From Myxocyprinus asiaticus (Eukaryota; Chordata; Actinopteri; Cypriniformes; Catostomidae): 64,000 bases of DNA. This document shows positions 35,300 to 45,944 of the stretch, one piece after another (position 1 is the stretch's first letter; the number at the start of each line of letters is the position of its first letter). The DNA lies in the NCBI RefSeq assembly GCF_019703515.2, contig NC_059358.1, positions 49,308,594 through 49,372,593 on the forward strand, given 5' to 3'. The notes beneath the pieces are model-generated. The model did not search any database. It saw only the letters and a program-made list of their open reading frames with translations, and had not been told where the DNA came from. The position numbers were made by a program, and so were the translations under genes.

Positions 35300-35867
35300 A
35301 GTGAGTTGCATCACTCTGGACTGCACTCACCCTGCCCACTACCTTTTTGAACTGTTGCCTTTTGGCCAACGCTTCAGAGATCTGAGCACCAGAACCGTCA
35401 GGCACAGGAACAGATTTTTCCCTCAGGCTATCCATCTCATGAACAGTTAAATTGCCCCATTGAGCAATAACTATGTGCAATACACAGTTTAGTCTTTTTT
35501 TATATTTATCCAACACATCCAACCTCTTCTGCCATTTCATTCCTCTGGGAAAAAACAAAAAAAAACAAAAAACATTTGCACTGTACATAACAGATTTGTA
35601 TTTACACTGTACATAACAGATAACAGATTTGTATTAGATTGCATTACGTATGTGTATGTGTGTATGTATGTGTGTGTCTGTGAGTGTGTGTATGTACGTA
35701 CATGTATAACTATTTTTTTTTTTTTTTTTTTATATTATTATCTATGTCTTGCTGCTGTTTTTGTATTGTTTTTGTATTGTTGTACACTGGAAGCTCCTGT
35801 CACCAAGACAAATTCCTTATATGTGTAAGCATACTTGGCAATAAAGCTGATTCTGATTCTGATCACA
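35300..35867 (+). pseudogene. 3' end of a CR1/Rex1-like LINE inside L2 copy B
   Basis: The plus strand reads DCTHPAHYLFELLPFGQRFR and RNRFFPQAIHLMNS then stop, the typical last residues of this LINE group. A 3' untranslated region with a (TG)n tract (35648-35698) and a T run follows, and the end is GCAATAAAGCTGATTCTGAT, a repeat-type LINE tail. It is strongly 5' truncated. Confidence 0.75.
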
Positions 35868-37153
35868 GTTCAACCGGCAGGTAATTTCAGTAAGGTTCAG
35901 TGGAGTCCATCCTAAATCCAAGGTTCAGGCAGTGGCATATGAAATATCTGATGTTTTACAGTTGGAGTTGGCATCAGTTTATCCTCTGAAGTCCATCGTA
36001 AAAGATTGAAGTGATGTCTGGCTAGCATCGGCTATAGTTTGTCATCATCACCCAGCGACACATAGCAGTGGAGTCCGACACCAAGCAAGGATCGGAGCTG
36101 GATCTGGCCAGCTCTGGTAATCTCAGGATATGAATCCCAAAGTTGAGACATGGAAACAAATAGAATAATATTGGCGTAGATGCCATTCAATTTTATGCAG
36201 ATTTACAGATCATGATAGATGTTTCTGGTTCCGGCAGACCTAACTAAAGCAGCCTAATTGTGAGCTGATGGACAAATTAGGTGTATGCCTGGGTAAATAG
36301 ATTAGTCTTTTATCTAGACTTAAACTGAGTGAGTGGGTCTGTGCCCCGAACAGTGTTAGGGAGATTATTCCATAATTTAGGAGCCAAATAGGAAAAGGAT
36401 CTACCTCCTTTTGTGGATTTTGATATTCTAGGAACTATTAACAAGCCAAAAGTTTGTGATTGTAATGAACGTGATGGATTACAGCATGTCAGAGGGTCAC
36501 TTAAGTACTGTGGAGCTAGACCATTCAAAGATTTCTACAGTTAACAGAATTTTAAAATTAATACGAAATGTAACAGGTAGCCAATGTAACGATGATAAAA
36601 TGGGGCTAATATGATCATATTTCTTGGTTCTAGTAAGCACTCTGGTAGCTGCAATTTGAACCAAATTAAGTTTATTTATTGAACTTGCAGCACATCCTCC
36701 CAGTAATGCATTACAATAATCTAGTCTTGAGGTCATGAACGCATTAATTAGTTTTTCGGCATCAGCAACATAGGGCATGTGTTGTAACTTAACCAAATTT
36801 CCAATGTTTGTAGAACAGCATTCTTCCACCTCAGAAATATTGTTTTCAAATGATAGATTGGTTTCAAATATAACACCCGAGTTCTTCACTGTAGAAGATG
36901 ACGTAACAGTACATCCGTCGAGAGTCAAATTATATTTTAGCGGCTTATTTTTAGAGGTTTTTGGTCTAATAATTAGTACCTTTGTTTTGTCAGAATTGAG
37001 TAGAAAGAAATTTCTGGCCATCAAATCTTTGATTTCATTGATACATTCTTCAGAATTGTGAATTTTCATTGGATTTAGAAGAAATATAAAGTTGGGTATC
37101 GTCAGCATAACAGTGGAAACTTATTCCATGATTCCTGATAATATCTCCCAGGG

Positions 37154-37564
37154 TGTCATGTGTATCTTGTTGATTCATGTCTTTTATTTTGAAATGTTTA
37201 GTTCCTGTTTCCCTTGTCATATGATTTCTGTTTTCCCTCCATGTTCATGTGTCATGTTTTCATTGGTTTATTGTTTAATTAGCTTGTTATGAGTTCTGTT
37301 TGTTCATTGGTTTATGTTCTCCCATGTCTTGTATTTAAGCCCTCATGTTTGCATTGTCTAGTTGTCAAGTATTGGATGTGAATGTTGTTTTGTTGTCAAG
37401 TCAAGCCAAGCCATAGTCAAGTCTAGTTTATGTCAAGTTCATGTTTTTGTTAAATCACGTTTATAGTTAGGGTTTTGGATTCACTTTTGTAAATAAACTG
37501 CACTTGGGTTCTCATCTTCATCATCGTCTTCGTCTTCATCATTGCCGCAGCCAACATCATTACA
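37154..37564 (+). mobile_element. Solo LTR with 5-bp target duplication
   Basis: Starts TGTCATGTGTATCTTGTTG and ends AACATCATTACA. CAGGG is repeated exactly at 37149-37153 and 37565-37569. L2 copy A at the same position reads CCCAGGGGAAGC, so the empty site is confirmed. The same LTR family occurs antisense at 55270-55667 next to Gypsy 3' coding sequence, which identifies it as a Gypsy LTR. TAAATAAACTGCACTTGG near its end is a plausible polyadenylation region. Confidence 0.9.
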
Positions 37565-37694
37565 CAGGGGAAGCATGTATGAGGAGAAAAGCAGAGGTCC
37601 TAAAACTGATACCTGTGGCACTCCCTACTTTTGTTTGATTTGACAATTCCTCATTTACACAAACAAAGTGGTAACGGTCTGATAAATAGGACAT

Positions 37695-38520
37695 ATGCGT
37701 ACAGGGAGTCTACCATGTTTAACTATGGCAACAGTTCTTTCAACAGCAGTTGTATCTGAGCCAGGCAAGGCTTCAACAAGGCCACAATAATCAGTACCCT
37801 TGGGACCCATTCTTGTACGCCCCCATACTACCACTTCACTGCTTGCAGGAATTCTACTTCCACGGTAAGTTGCTGGCCTCACATACCCATGGAGCCATCC
37901 TCACCTTCCACAGAAGATATCCGCTGGCACAGTGCAAATGCCTGAGTCCAGTCTGAGCCAGATCTTCTGTCCTGAGGAGGAGACTCTGCTCCATCTGAGT
38001 GGTAAAACAAGGCAGACCAGCAGGCACTGATAACATTCATACCAATCAGTAGGGGAGAAGCAAGACAGTGATCTGACACAATTACTTCTCCACGTTCAGA
38101 AATCTTGGTGCCCCCAACTTCAAAGTCCATGACAACATCCATAGCCTTTATAAGGTATAGATAACCCATTAGCTGCCTTAAGTGTCAGTTTGTGGAGCCT
38201 CGCCCTATGACAACATTTTATCTGGAAAATGTTGGTCAAACGCACTCTGCCTCATCAAAGTCACTTGTGAGCCAGTATCTAAAAGTCCAATAAGGGAAAT
38301 GCCATTCATCTTTACCTCGACCATTGGACAGTTTCCTACAAAAGAGGTCCCCATTTCTAAACAATTGCTTGTCCCTGCTGCTTGGACCTCAGTGGCAGGG
38401 GAAACTAGTTTAAAGTAGGTTTGGCATCAGACGATGGGCGGCAAAATCTAGCAATATGGCCAGTACAGCCACAGTGGCGACAGATAGACTTAGCCTCTTT
38501 TCTTTCGTTTGTTCTTTAAA
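37695..38520 (-). pseudogene. gag-pro: Ty3/Gypsy gag zinc knuckle and protease
   Basis: On the minus strand a CCHC knuckle, CRHCGCTGHIARFC, lies at about 38440-38485, followed by an aspartic protease with its active site DTGS at 38268-38279 (in LIGLLDTGSQVTL). 37655-37882 and 37879-38169 continue with VVMDFEVGGTKISERG, LLIGMNVISACW and TTAVERTVAIVKHGRLPV. Frames shift several times. This is the upstream part of the same Gypsy copy as 33646-34683, separated from it by L2 copy B. The more upstream gag is replaced by the L1 starting near 38521. Confidence 0.83.
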
Positions 38521-38534
38521 ATATACATGACATG

Positions 38535-38550
38535 ACTTCCGGTGACGTCA
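38535..38550 (+). promoter_or_regulatory. ETS-CRE composite motif in L1 5' leader
   Basis: ACTTCCGG (ETS type) is followed directly by TGACGTCA, the full CREB/ATF palindrome (38543-38550). Its place at the 5' edge of a LINE suggests an internal Pol II promoter. Activity is inferred from motif identity only. Confidence 0.6.
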
Positions 38551-38649
38551 TAGGCATGGTAACAGCCTGAAAGTTTGGCTCCATCGAATTTTTGCAATAA
38601 ATCCCAACTGACAAAGCAATTTTAGGTAAAAACGGAATTTACAGTATGA

Positions 38650-39625
38650 GCACAACCACGAGACTACTTCCAAAAGCGAAAATCTGAGAGAAAAAGATGA
38701 CCGAAAAAGGTCACCCAGCCCTGCTAGGCATGCTAAGGATGGCCCACGTCCCTCTGAAGTTTCAAACATGATGGAAGAACTGAAATTGCTCAGAAAAGAA
38801 AATCAAGAGGGGCATAAACAAACGAAAACATCACTGACGAATTTGGAGACCTCAATTGAGAATTTGAAATCTCAAGTGACGGGTCTGGAGAGCAGGATTT
38901 GTGAGGAGGAGGAACGGAATGGAGTTGCGGAGGAGATTGGGATGAGGCATGAGAGAGCACTCCGATACCTCCTTGAACGTGAAGTGGACCTCACAGATAG
39001 GTGCGAAGACATGCAAAATAGGCTTCGCCGTAATAATCTAAGAATATACCAAGTTCCGGAGGGATGTGAAGGCGAAAACACAGCCGAATTCGTTAAGGAT
39101 TTGCTCACCACAGTACTACAGCTATCGCATGATATGCACACAGGGCACACAGGGCACTTACAGCCAAACCAAAAGACCCCTCAGCACCACCCAGATCGAT
39201 TATAGTGAGATTTCTGGACTATGCGGTTATGGATGCCATTCTGCGACAAGCATGGTCGCAGAAACAGGTCTCATACAAAATGAAACGGATATTTTTTGAC
39301 AATGACTATTCTCCTGAGTTGCAAAGGAAAAGAGTGCAGGTGCAAGAAATAATTAAACAGCTCAAGTTGAAGAATGTACGAACCCAGTGTATTTATCCAG
39401 CACAGATAAGGATCTAGAAGCGGGAGTAAAAACGTTTCCTACCCTGATAGATTCTGTATCACCGCTGCGGGACCTGGGAATCAAAGTCTGTGTGGATGAG
39501 CGAGACCTGCAAGTGAGAGAACTGTCGAAGGCAAGATGGACAACGCAGGGCATAGGGGGATGTGGATTGAGTATGGCGTTGTTATCTGATACGGATCTCC
39601 AAGTCTTTTTACAGAAGGATTAAAC
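38650..39625 (+). pseudogene. L1 ORF1 (RNA-binding coiled-coil protein)
   Basis: The RNA-chaperone ORF1 of L1 elements. An acidic/basic lead is followed by a coiled-coil stretch (ENLKSQVTGLESRICEEEER, about 38850-38935), the RRM entry RLRRNNLRIYQVPEG near 39025-39065, and the C-terminal domain FLDYAVMDAILRQAWSQKQV with RIFFDNDYSPELQ (39205-39330). Frame changes near 39170 and 39400 break it. The first ATG at 38645 is out of frame with the rest. Confidence 0.83.
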
Positions 39626-40199
39626 ATCTATAAGATGTAAGCAGTATATGTAAGTTGGTTATTTCTGCCTCAGAATATGAGTAAATTCTGGTCAAATTAC
39701 AGAAGTGAATGGCCTTTTGCTGAGAATCGTACAGATTCAAGTAACTGATTTTCGGGTTAACGACGGATGAAAAAATTTACAATCTACATTGACGGATGCT
39801 TAATGATACTTTTATTGAGTAGAAATCACCCACTCTGTCTGGAAGTGGCTGTTACAAAACGGAATTGCTGCACGCACTCGGTGCACCCTTTCTACCCCAG
39901 GGAGTCAGCGTCACAACTCCCTGTCCCTTCTACATCGGGATCTGGCCAGTGTTTTATGTTGCCTGAAAAGAACAATATATGAGAGAATAACCTGGCCAAA
40001 CGGTTATGTGGAAGTCCGTTTCATGTATATAGTTTCAGTTCTGGTTTTGGTTTTTGCTTTTGGTTTTGCTTTTGTTTATGTGGACTATTTACCTTGACAG
40101 CTGGAGTTTTATGCCAGCTCTTTCTCGTAATGTTTTTTGTCATCTCATATTACTGAAACATTACCTTTACCAGCAAATACTTAAAACAAACTCTATGGA

Positions 40200-41270
40200 T
40201 AAGTAAACCTATGTTAGTTATAATGTAAAAGGACTGAGCAGCCCAATTAGAGGAAAGAAAATATTTAATCAGCTTAAGAAATTGCAATGCTTTGTTGCAT
40301 TGCTTCAAGAGACTCATCTGTCAGAGGGGGAACACCTAAAATTGAGAAGGGAATGGGTGGACCAAGATATTTACACCCTAAAGAGAAAGATTTTACATTT
40401 ATGTCACATGTACATGGTAGCTATTTGAGAATAGATATTGTCTGTATTTCTAAAGCTGACATATATAGAGTCACAGAATGCCATATAGAACCTATAACCA
40501 TATCCGATCATGCCCCAGTTAGATTAAAATTTCAATTGTGACAAAGTAAACAATTTAAATACTAGAGACTAAATGTGTCAGTAATAAATTATTATAAGGT
40601 CAAAGAGGAGATAAGACAACAATTGATTGAATATTTTGATATTAACGATAATGTATTTTTGTGGGAGGGAGCCATAAAACTAAGATTAGCCAAACAAAAT
40701 GAGATAGAGATTAAAATGAGAAAGCTAGAAATTGAACACAAACAAACAGGAGAAGCAAAATCTGTAGAATGCTTAAAAAAAAGCAGGAAGAAATTGGATG
40801 ACTTGTCATGTATAAAGCGGGGGGGGGGGGGGGGGTACTCAGATTTGTAAGTAGACAATATTATGAGATGAGTAATAAAGCAAGTAGGCTCCTAACCTTC
40901 CAACTAAGTAAGGCTCAATCTAGTAGAGTAGTTCCAAAAATCAGACACCCAGATACCACAATAATGCTATCACAACCGAATGATATAGTTAATGCATTTG
41001 CAGATTATTATAAAAAAATATACAGAGGACAGGAACTAATAAACAAGGAGGAGAGAATAAGAAGTTTTTTGGGGTCATTTAAATTAAATAGATTAACAGA
41101 AGAAGAAGCAAAGGAAATGATTTCCCCCATTACAGAAGGAGAAATAAGGGAGACCATTACAAAAATATCAAATCACCTTGGGTTGACGGAATTTTACAAG
41201 GGATTTATAGATGAACTGACTCCTAATCTGTGCAAGATGTTTAATGATCTACTGGACAATGAAGTCCAAT
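40200..41270 (+). pseudogene. L1 ORF2, endonuclease with internal deletion plus RT start
   Basis: The endonuclease N-terminus (GLSSPIRGKKIFNQLKKL and LLQETHLSEGEH, about 40220-40330) is joined near 40425 to its C-terminus (ADIYRVTECHIEPITISDHA, about 40455-40515), so most of the domain is deleted. The linker (40575-40850) and the start of the polymerase (FADYYKKIY, then EFYKGFIDELTPNLCKMFN) follow to 41270. A run of 17 G at 40819-40835 shifts the frame. Confidence 0.82.
40819..40835 (+). repeat. Poly-G tract (17 G)
   Basis: A homopolymer within decayed L1 ORF2 coding sequence. It could also reflect assembly error. Confidence 0.9.
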
Positions 41271-41300
41271 ATTTGCATGCCACTCCCCCGGACATACGGG

Positions 41301-41308
41301 TATAAAAG
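41301..41308 (+). promoter_or_regulatory. TATA box in DIRS copy B ITR fragment
   Basis: TATAAAAG in the same context as 849-856 of copy A. Confidence 0.6.
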
Positions 41309-41617
41309 GAGCTGGTATGCAACCACTCATTCAGATTTTCTCTTCGGAGCCGAACGGTCATGCTCACTGAGCTGAATTTCCACGACTGTTCATTCACCTC
41401 TGCTGGATCTGATGGTGCATTTCAGCGGTTTCTCCCTCCTCTGCACTGGTGCACTGCAGAGAATGCCCCTGAGCGCTTCAGCAGAAATAAGAGTATATTT
41501 CTCTAAAAGAGTATATTTCTCTAAAAGAGCGAAACACACGGAACGTCTTTTTAAAGATGCCTTTCTTTTGTGTGTTTTTCCTGGTTGCGCTCATTATTTC
41601 TCACCTTCTGACGGTTC

Positions 41618-41845
41618 GTGGATGGGTTATGTATTCATTGCGAGGACATGTCCATGGCAACGATGCGGTCACGGCTTGCCTTCGTAAGAAAGCAAGCCAC
41701 CCCAGAGGCTCCCCGCCTCGGTCCTTTTACCCATGGGTATGAGGCCAACGCGGCTAGCACTGGGGGCAATTTGGGGACCCCAATGGGACCGCCTCTGCCG
41801 GGTATCCCCCCGCAGACCTCCCATTCCCCAGCACGCTCGTCTGCG
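41618..41845 (+). pseudogene. gag: DIRS copy B gag start fragment
   Basis: Carries HCEDMSMATMRSRLAFVRK, matching the gag N-terminal segment of copy A. It is then fused by deletion to reverse-transcriptase sequence at about 41845. Confidence 0.65.
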
Positions 41846-43293
41846 GCCAATCTTAAACCTGCAAGTACTGAACCGGTCTTTACACAGACTCCCGTTCAAG
41901 ATGCTGACGCAAAAACACATTCTGGCATCAAGATTGTTTCGCGGCGGTAGACCTGAAGGACACGTACTTCCACGTCTCGATTCTACCTCGACACAGACCC
42001 TTCCTGCGGTTTGCATTCGAGGGTCAGGCGTATCAGTACAAGGTCCTTCCTTTCGACCTGTCCTTGTTTCCTCATGTCTTCTCGAAGGTCGCAGAGGTAG
42101 CCCTTGCCCCGTTAAGGAAAGTGGACATTCGCATTCTCAACTGTCTCGACGACTGGCTAATCCTAGCTCACTCTCGGGACATGTTGTGTGCACACAGGGA
42201 CTTGGTGCTATCACAGAGCAAGCTTCTCCCGGTTCAGAGCATCTCTTTCCTCGGTTTGGAGTTGGACTCTTTGACAGTGTGCCTCATGAACGAGCGCGCC
42301 CAGTCGGTGCTGGCCTGTTTGAAGGTGTTCAAACAGAAAACAGCGGTTCAACTGAAATTCTTTCAGAGGCTCCTGCAGCATATGGCATCCTCAGCGGTGG
42401 CCACCCCGCTCGGGTTGATGCATATGAGACCACTTTAGCACTGGCTTCAGACTCGAGTCCCGAGATGGGCATGGCGCCATGGGACACATTGGGTGGTCAT
42501 CACGTCGGTCTGTCACTGTCTTTTCAGCCCTTGGACCGACCTCTTGTTTCTATGGGCAGGTGTTCCCATAGAACTGGTCTCCAGGCACGTTGTGGTCATG
42601 ATGGATGCCTCCAAAATGGGCTGGGGCGCTGTTTGCAACGGGCACGCAGCCACCGGCTTGTGGATGGGCCCGCGACTGCATTGGCACATCAACTGCCTCG
42701 AGTTGATGGCATTTCTGCCCGCCCCGTGGAGGTTTCGGCCGTTGATCCAGGGCAAGCACATGTTAGTTCAGACAGACAACACGGCAACGGTAGCATATGT
42801 CAACCGCCAAGGCGGTCTGCGCTCTCGTTGTATGTCACAACTCGCCTGCCGTCTCCTCCTCTGGAGTCAGCAGCACTTCAAGTCGCTGCGAGCCACTCAC
42901 ATCCCGGGCAACCTCAACACTACAGCGGATGTGCTGTCATGGCAGGTTACCCACAGGGGAGAGTTGAGACTCCACCCTCAGGTGGTCAAGCTGATTTGGA
43001 GTCAATTCAGACAGGCACAGATGCACCTGTTCGCCTCCCAAGAATCCTCCCACTGCCCGCTCTGGTACACCCTGACCGAGGCCCCCCTCGGCATAGATGC
43101 GCTGGCACACAGCTGGCCCCCTGACCTGTGCAAATATGCGTTTCCCCCAGTGAGCCTACTTGCACAGACCCTGTGCAAGGTCAGGGAGGATGAGGAGCCG
43201 GTCGTCCTGGTAGCACCCTACTGGCCCACCCAGACGTGGTTCTCGGACCTCATGCTCCTTGCGACAGCCACCCACCCTGGCAAATTCCCCTGA
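41846..43293 (+). pseudogene. pol: DIRS copy B reverse transcriptase / RNase H / methyltransferase-like region
   Basis: LNLQVLNRSLHRLPFKMLTQ begins the palm. The catalytic box reads CLDD (42142-42153) with both aspartates present but the tyrosine changed to cysteine. RNase H (VVMMDASKMGWG, INCLELMAF, LVQTDNTATVAY, TTADVLS) and the downstream part (LFASQESSHCPLW, VREDEEPVVLVAPYWPTQTW) are open as one frame from 42493 to 43293, longer and better kept than in copy A. An in-frame TAG at 42436-42438 and small indels break the first half. Confidence 0.85.
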
Positions 43294-43563
43294 GGATACC
43301 TCAGGGTACCTCAGGAGTTTGTCGACCGGGAGTTATTGTGTTGTGAGTTGGGCCTCCCTGGTCAGCAGCAGTAGGAGGTGGTCTGCCCATTGCACCTGTG
43401 GCCATTCCAGAGCTTGGGCCATGTGCTCAAAGAGCTCCTGAAAGGCCTCCGGCTCATCTTGCGCCCCCATCTTTGCCAGCGTCACATGGGCCCCCCCAAT
43501 GCCCATCAGTCCTCCTCTTGGCCTCGAAGGAGCGCCTCGAAGCGCTGTTGCTGCTTTGCCCGC
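43291..43563 (-). pseudogene. gag: Gypsy gag fragment (SCAN-like), downstream half
   Basis: On the minus strand LRAKQQQRFEALLRGQEED stops, and after a frame change FQELFEHMAQALEWP, VQWADHLLLLLT and REAQLTTQ follow, the SCAN-like helical gag start of fish Gypsy elements. The upstream half is at 48754-48871 on the far side of the CR1/Rex1-like LINE. The left edge abuts DIRS copy B with no visible element end. Confidence 0.78.
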
Positions 43564-43622
43564 AGATCAAATCAAATCACTTTTATTGTCACACAACCAT
43601 ATGCACAAGTGCAACAGTGGGT

Positions 43623-45540
43623 TGTAGGTTCTACTGGTTGTTTAGATCAGTGTTACTATCAGAAATAATTAATAATTATTTCTTTAGTTATTAATTAATA
43701 TTTAAATTAAATAATAGAATCTAACTTATTAAAGCCTCATACGGGGCACCAGTAAATGTAGTGTGTTACGTTCAGGAGCGGGTTTGGTTATTAGCAATAA
43801 TTTATAATTATCAAAGATAATTATCAATTATTAAAATCAATAGAACATTGATTTGAATCAATGTTAGCCCTTTTAATACTTCAAATTCAGCAATCATCAA
43901 AGATAACTATCAATTATCAAAATCAATAGAATATTAATAAGGATTAATATCGCCAGGGCATCACCCTGGAATCAGGGACTAATAACCAGACAGTATAACA
44001 GTCTCAATATTAGATTGTTCTGTTAAGAAAATTGACATTCAAAAGGAAACAATGAAGGCTTGAATCCGAGCACTGACATCCCCTGCCAGCATTTGACACA
44101 GGTGTATGCAAAAAAAAACACACTTCTCTTTGAAATTTAACAAAGTTTATTTATGCAGTAATATCAATTAATAATCAATACAATGCAGTCAATAAACTTC
44201 CAACTTCCAACTACAAACTAAACAGTGACGTGTGTGTGTGTGTAAGGAATGACACGCACAAAATGGCGGACGTGACTCTTGTGGAGAGTACGTCATGCGA
44301 GATTTCCGGCCAGAGAATATGGCCGCGAATGTGGGCGGAGAGAAGCTGGTTAATGGCGTCTGCCCGTTTACCGTGTGTCCCCGCTTGTACGATAAATTAG
44401 GGACAAAGCTGAGCTTTATCATGAAGTTATCTACTAGCCAAAAGTGTGTGCGAGAATGTTTGTGAGGGGTCGCGTGGGTGTGTGGTTAGTACGAGAGAGA
44501 GAGAATAAAGCGGTGGCACAAAAGCCGATTTCGCGATCGTGGGAGAGAAAGCAGCTGTTAGTTTATCACTCAGAGATGCAGTGAACGGCTCGTAAACCGT
44601 CCCGTGGTCTTTGGTTCTTTAATGGATAAACTTGGTGTGCCGGACTCACCCGCGATGGCAGAAAAACACAACAGCCCAATGTGGTTGGACTACAACACAG
44701 CAGATCTCATTCATGATAACAGTACATTACAGTAATACCTTGAGTATTATTAGCAGCAATGAGCGGACTCGGCGGTCTGTAAACTGTACAAGCAATATCC
44801 TTGATACACAAGAATAACACACTATAATATTCTATCTCTGCCCAGACGTAAACCTCTTGTGATGACGCAGGTAGAATGTGTGTTCATCTGTCATTTGACT
44901 CCGACTCGTTTCCTCAAGGCTCGGGTGATGACGGGAGGCCATTTCCTCACTCTGTCGGTGGGCGGTATGGCTGCTGATTCTCGGCGGGCTGGCGGAGAAA
45001 TCAGCGATGTCGACTTGATTGAAGAGGGAAGAGAAATCTTTTTTTTCTCTTCACTTCTGCAGGCAAACAGATGAAGATGCGGATTGCTCGGCGGTCTCCT
45101 TCGGATCCATTAGTGTTCGGTGGAACACAGAGTAATCTCAACTCTTCCAGCAAGATGGAGATTGTATGGCCACAGTTTCAAGTTGGATGTTACTTCCTTG
45201 TGCCACGAGGCTACACCTGAGAGCAGCGATGAGCTGCATCTACACACGGCAAGCAAAGTTGCTGGAAGCAATGCCCAGATGGATCTCAGAGGTATTTCTA
45301 CTCCTGATGATGTCATGGTTGAGGGGCGTTCTGTCGTGTGCCTCCAATAGGAGTTGAGAGTTCGATCCTTTAGTGAGCAAGGCTTCATGGGAGTTGTAGT
45401 CTGTTTTGGACACCCTTTGTTTGATTTTGCCGTGGTTTTTATCAGTAAGATTTATGACTTTGTGTGTGGGCCTCAGTCAGGCTTTTTATGACTGTGTTAT
45501 GCCTGCCTTTGTCTTATATCTGAATACATGAGGCCCAACA
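43623..45540. mobile_element. 2-kb LTR-like element, copy 2
   Basis: Begins TGTAGGTTCTACTGG and ends GAGGCCCAACA. GGGT is repeated at 43619-43622 and 45541-45544, and the LINE 3' region is continuous when it is removed. It shares its first bases and a GGGGCACCA motif with copy 1 but is diverged elsewhere. Contains (GT)n at about 44229 and a GAGAGAGAGA run at about 44494. No retroviral coding sequence. Confidence 0.68.
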
Positions 45541-45944
45541 GGGTGAAAGTCTTGGGTGCAGTTCCGAGCAACATAGCAGTCATGACAGTGATAAGACATA
45601 TACCAATTTACAATAAACATCAGATTTACACAACACAATTTACATATCTAATATACAAATAATTATACAACACAATAATAATATATAATTTACAGTATAC
45701 AACACACACAATATAGAACACACATACACATAATATAGAATACACATACAATAAAAACAGTATATAAAGTATATATAAAATATACAGTAGGTTGTATTGT
45801 ACTGTATTGACATTCAGGCTGTCGGTTGATAGTCAGTTGCAGGTGTGCTGTTAAGAGAGAATATAATTTATGACAGTCCGGTGTGAGATAATAAGATTAA
45901 TAAAGTGCAGTGCTGATGTATGTTGATCGTGAGAGATCAAGAGT

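Larger units (their letters stand above)
34684..37694 (-). pseudogene. L2-clade LINE copy B with two nested insertions
   Basis: The minus-strand frame 36497-37108 has INEIKDLMARNFFLLNSDKT, DAEKLINAFMTSRLDYCNAL and RVLTRTKKYDHISPILSSLH. 36310-36528 has VPRISKSTKGGRSFSYLAPK. The 3' end is the GACTTGACTTG tail at 34685-34695. The 5' end lies at about 37690 in the segment reading SYLSDRYHFVCVNEE. A CR1/Rex1-like 3' fragment (about 35300-35867) and a solo LTR (37154-37564) sit inside. The L2 itself is inserted in the Gypsy element, antisense like it. Confidence 0.83.
38521..41270 (+). mobile_element. L1-clade LINE copy B, 3' truncated
   Basis: It retains a 5' leader with promoter-like motifs, ORF1 (38650-39625) and the start of ORF2 (40200-41270). 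It ends abruptly within the reverse transcriptase, where DIRS copy B begins. Keeping the 5' end is unusual for a LINE fragment and means that the 3' part was lost by a later event rather than by incomplete reverse transcription. It is a different L1 family from copies A and C. Confidence 0.85.
41271..43290 (+). mobile_element. DIRS-like retrotransposon copy B, truncated at both ends
   Basis: It starts inside the left ITR (TTTGCATGCCACTCCCCC, equivalent to about 820 of copy A) and stops at the equivalent of about 4825. The left TATA box (41301) is kept. A deletion joins 41843 to the equivalent of copy A 3352, removing most of gag and the gag-pol junction. No tyrosine recombinase, internal complementary region or right ITR is present. 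Confidence 0.88.
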
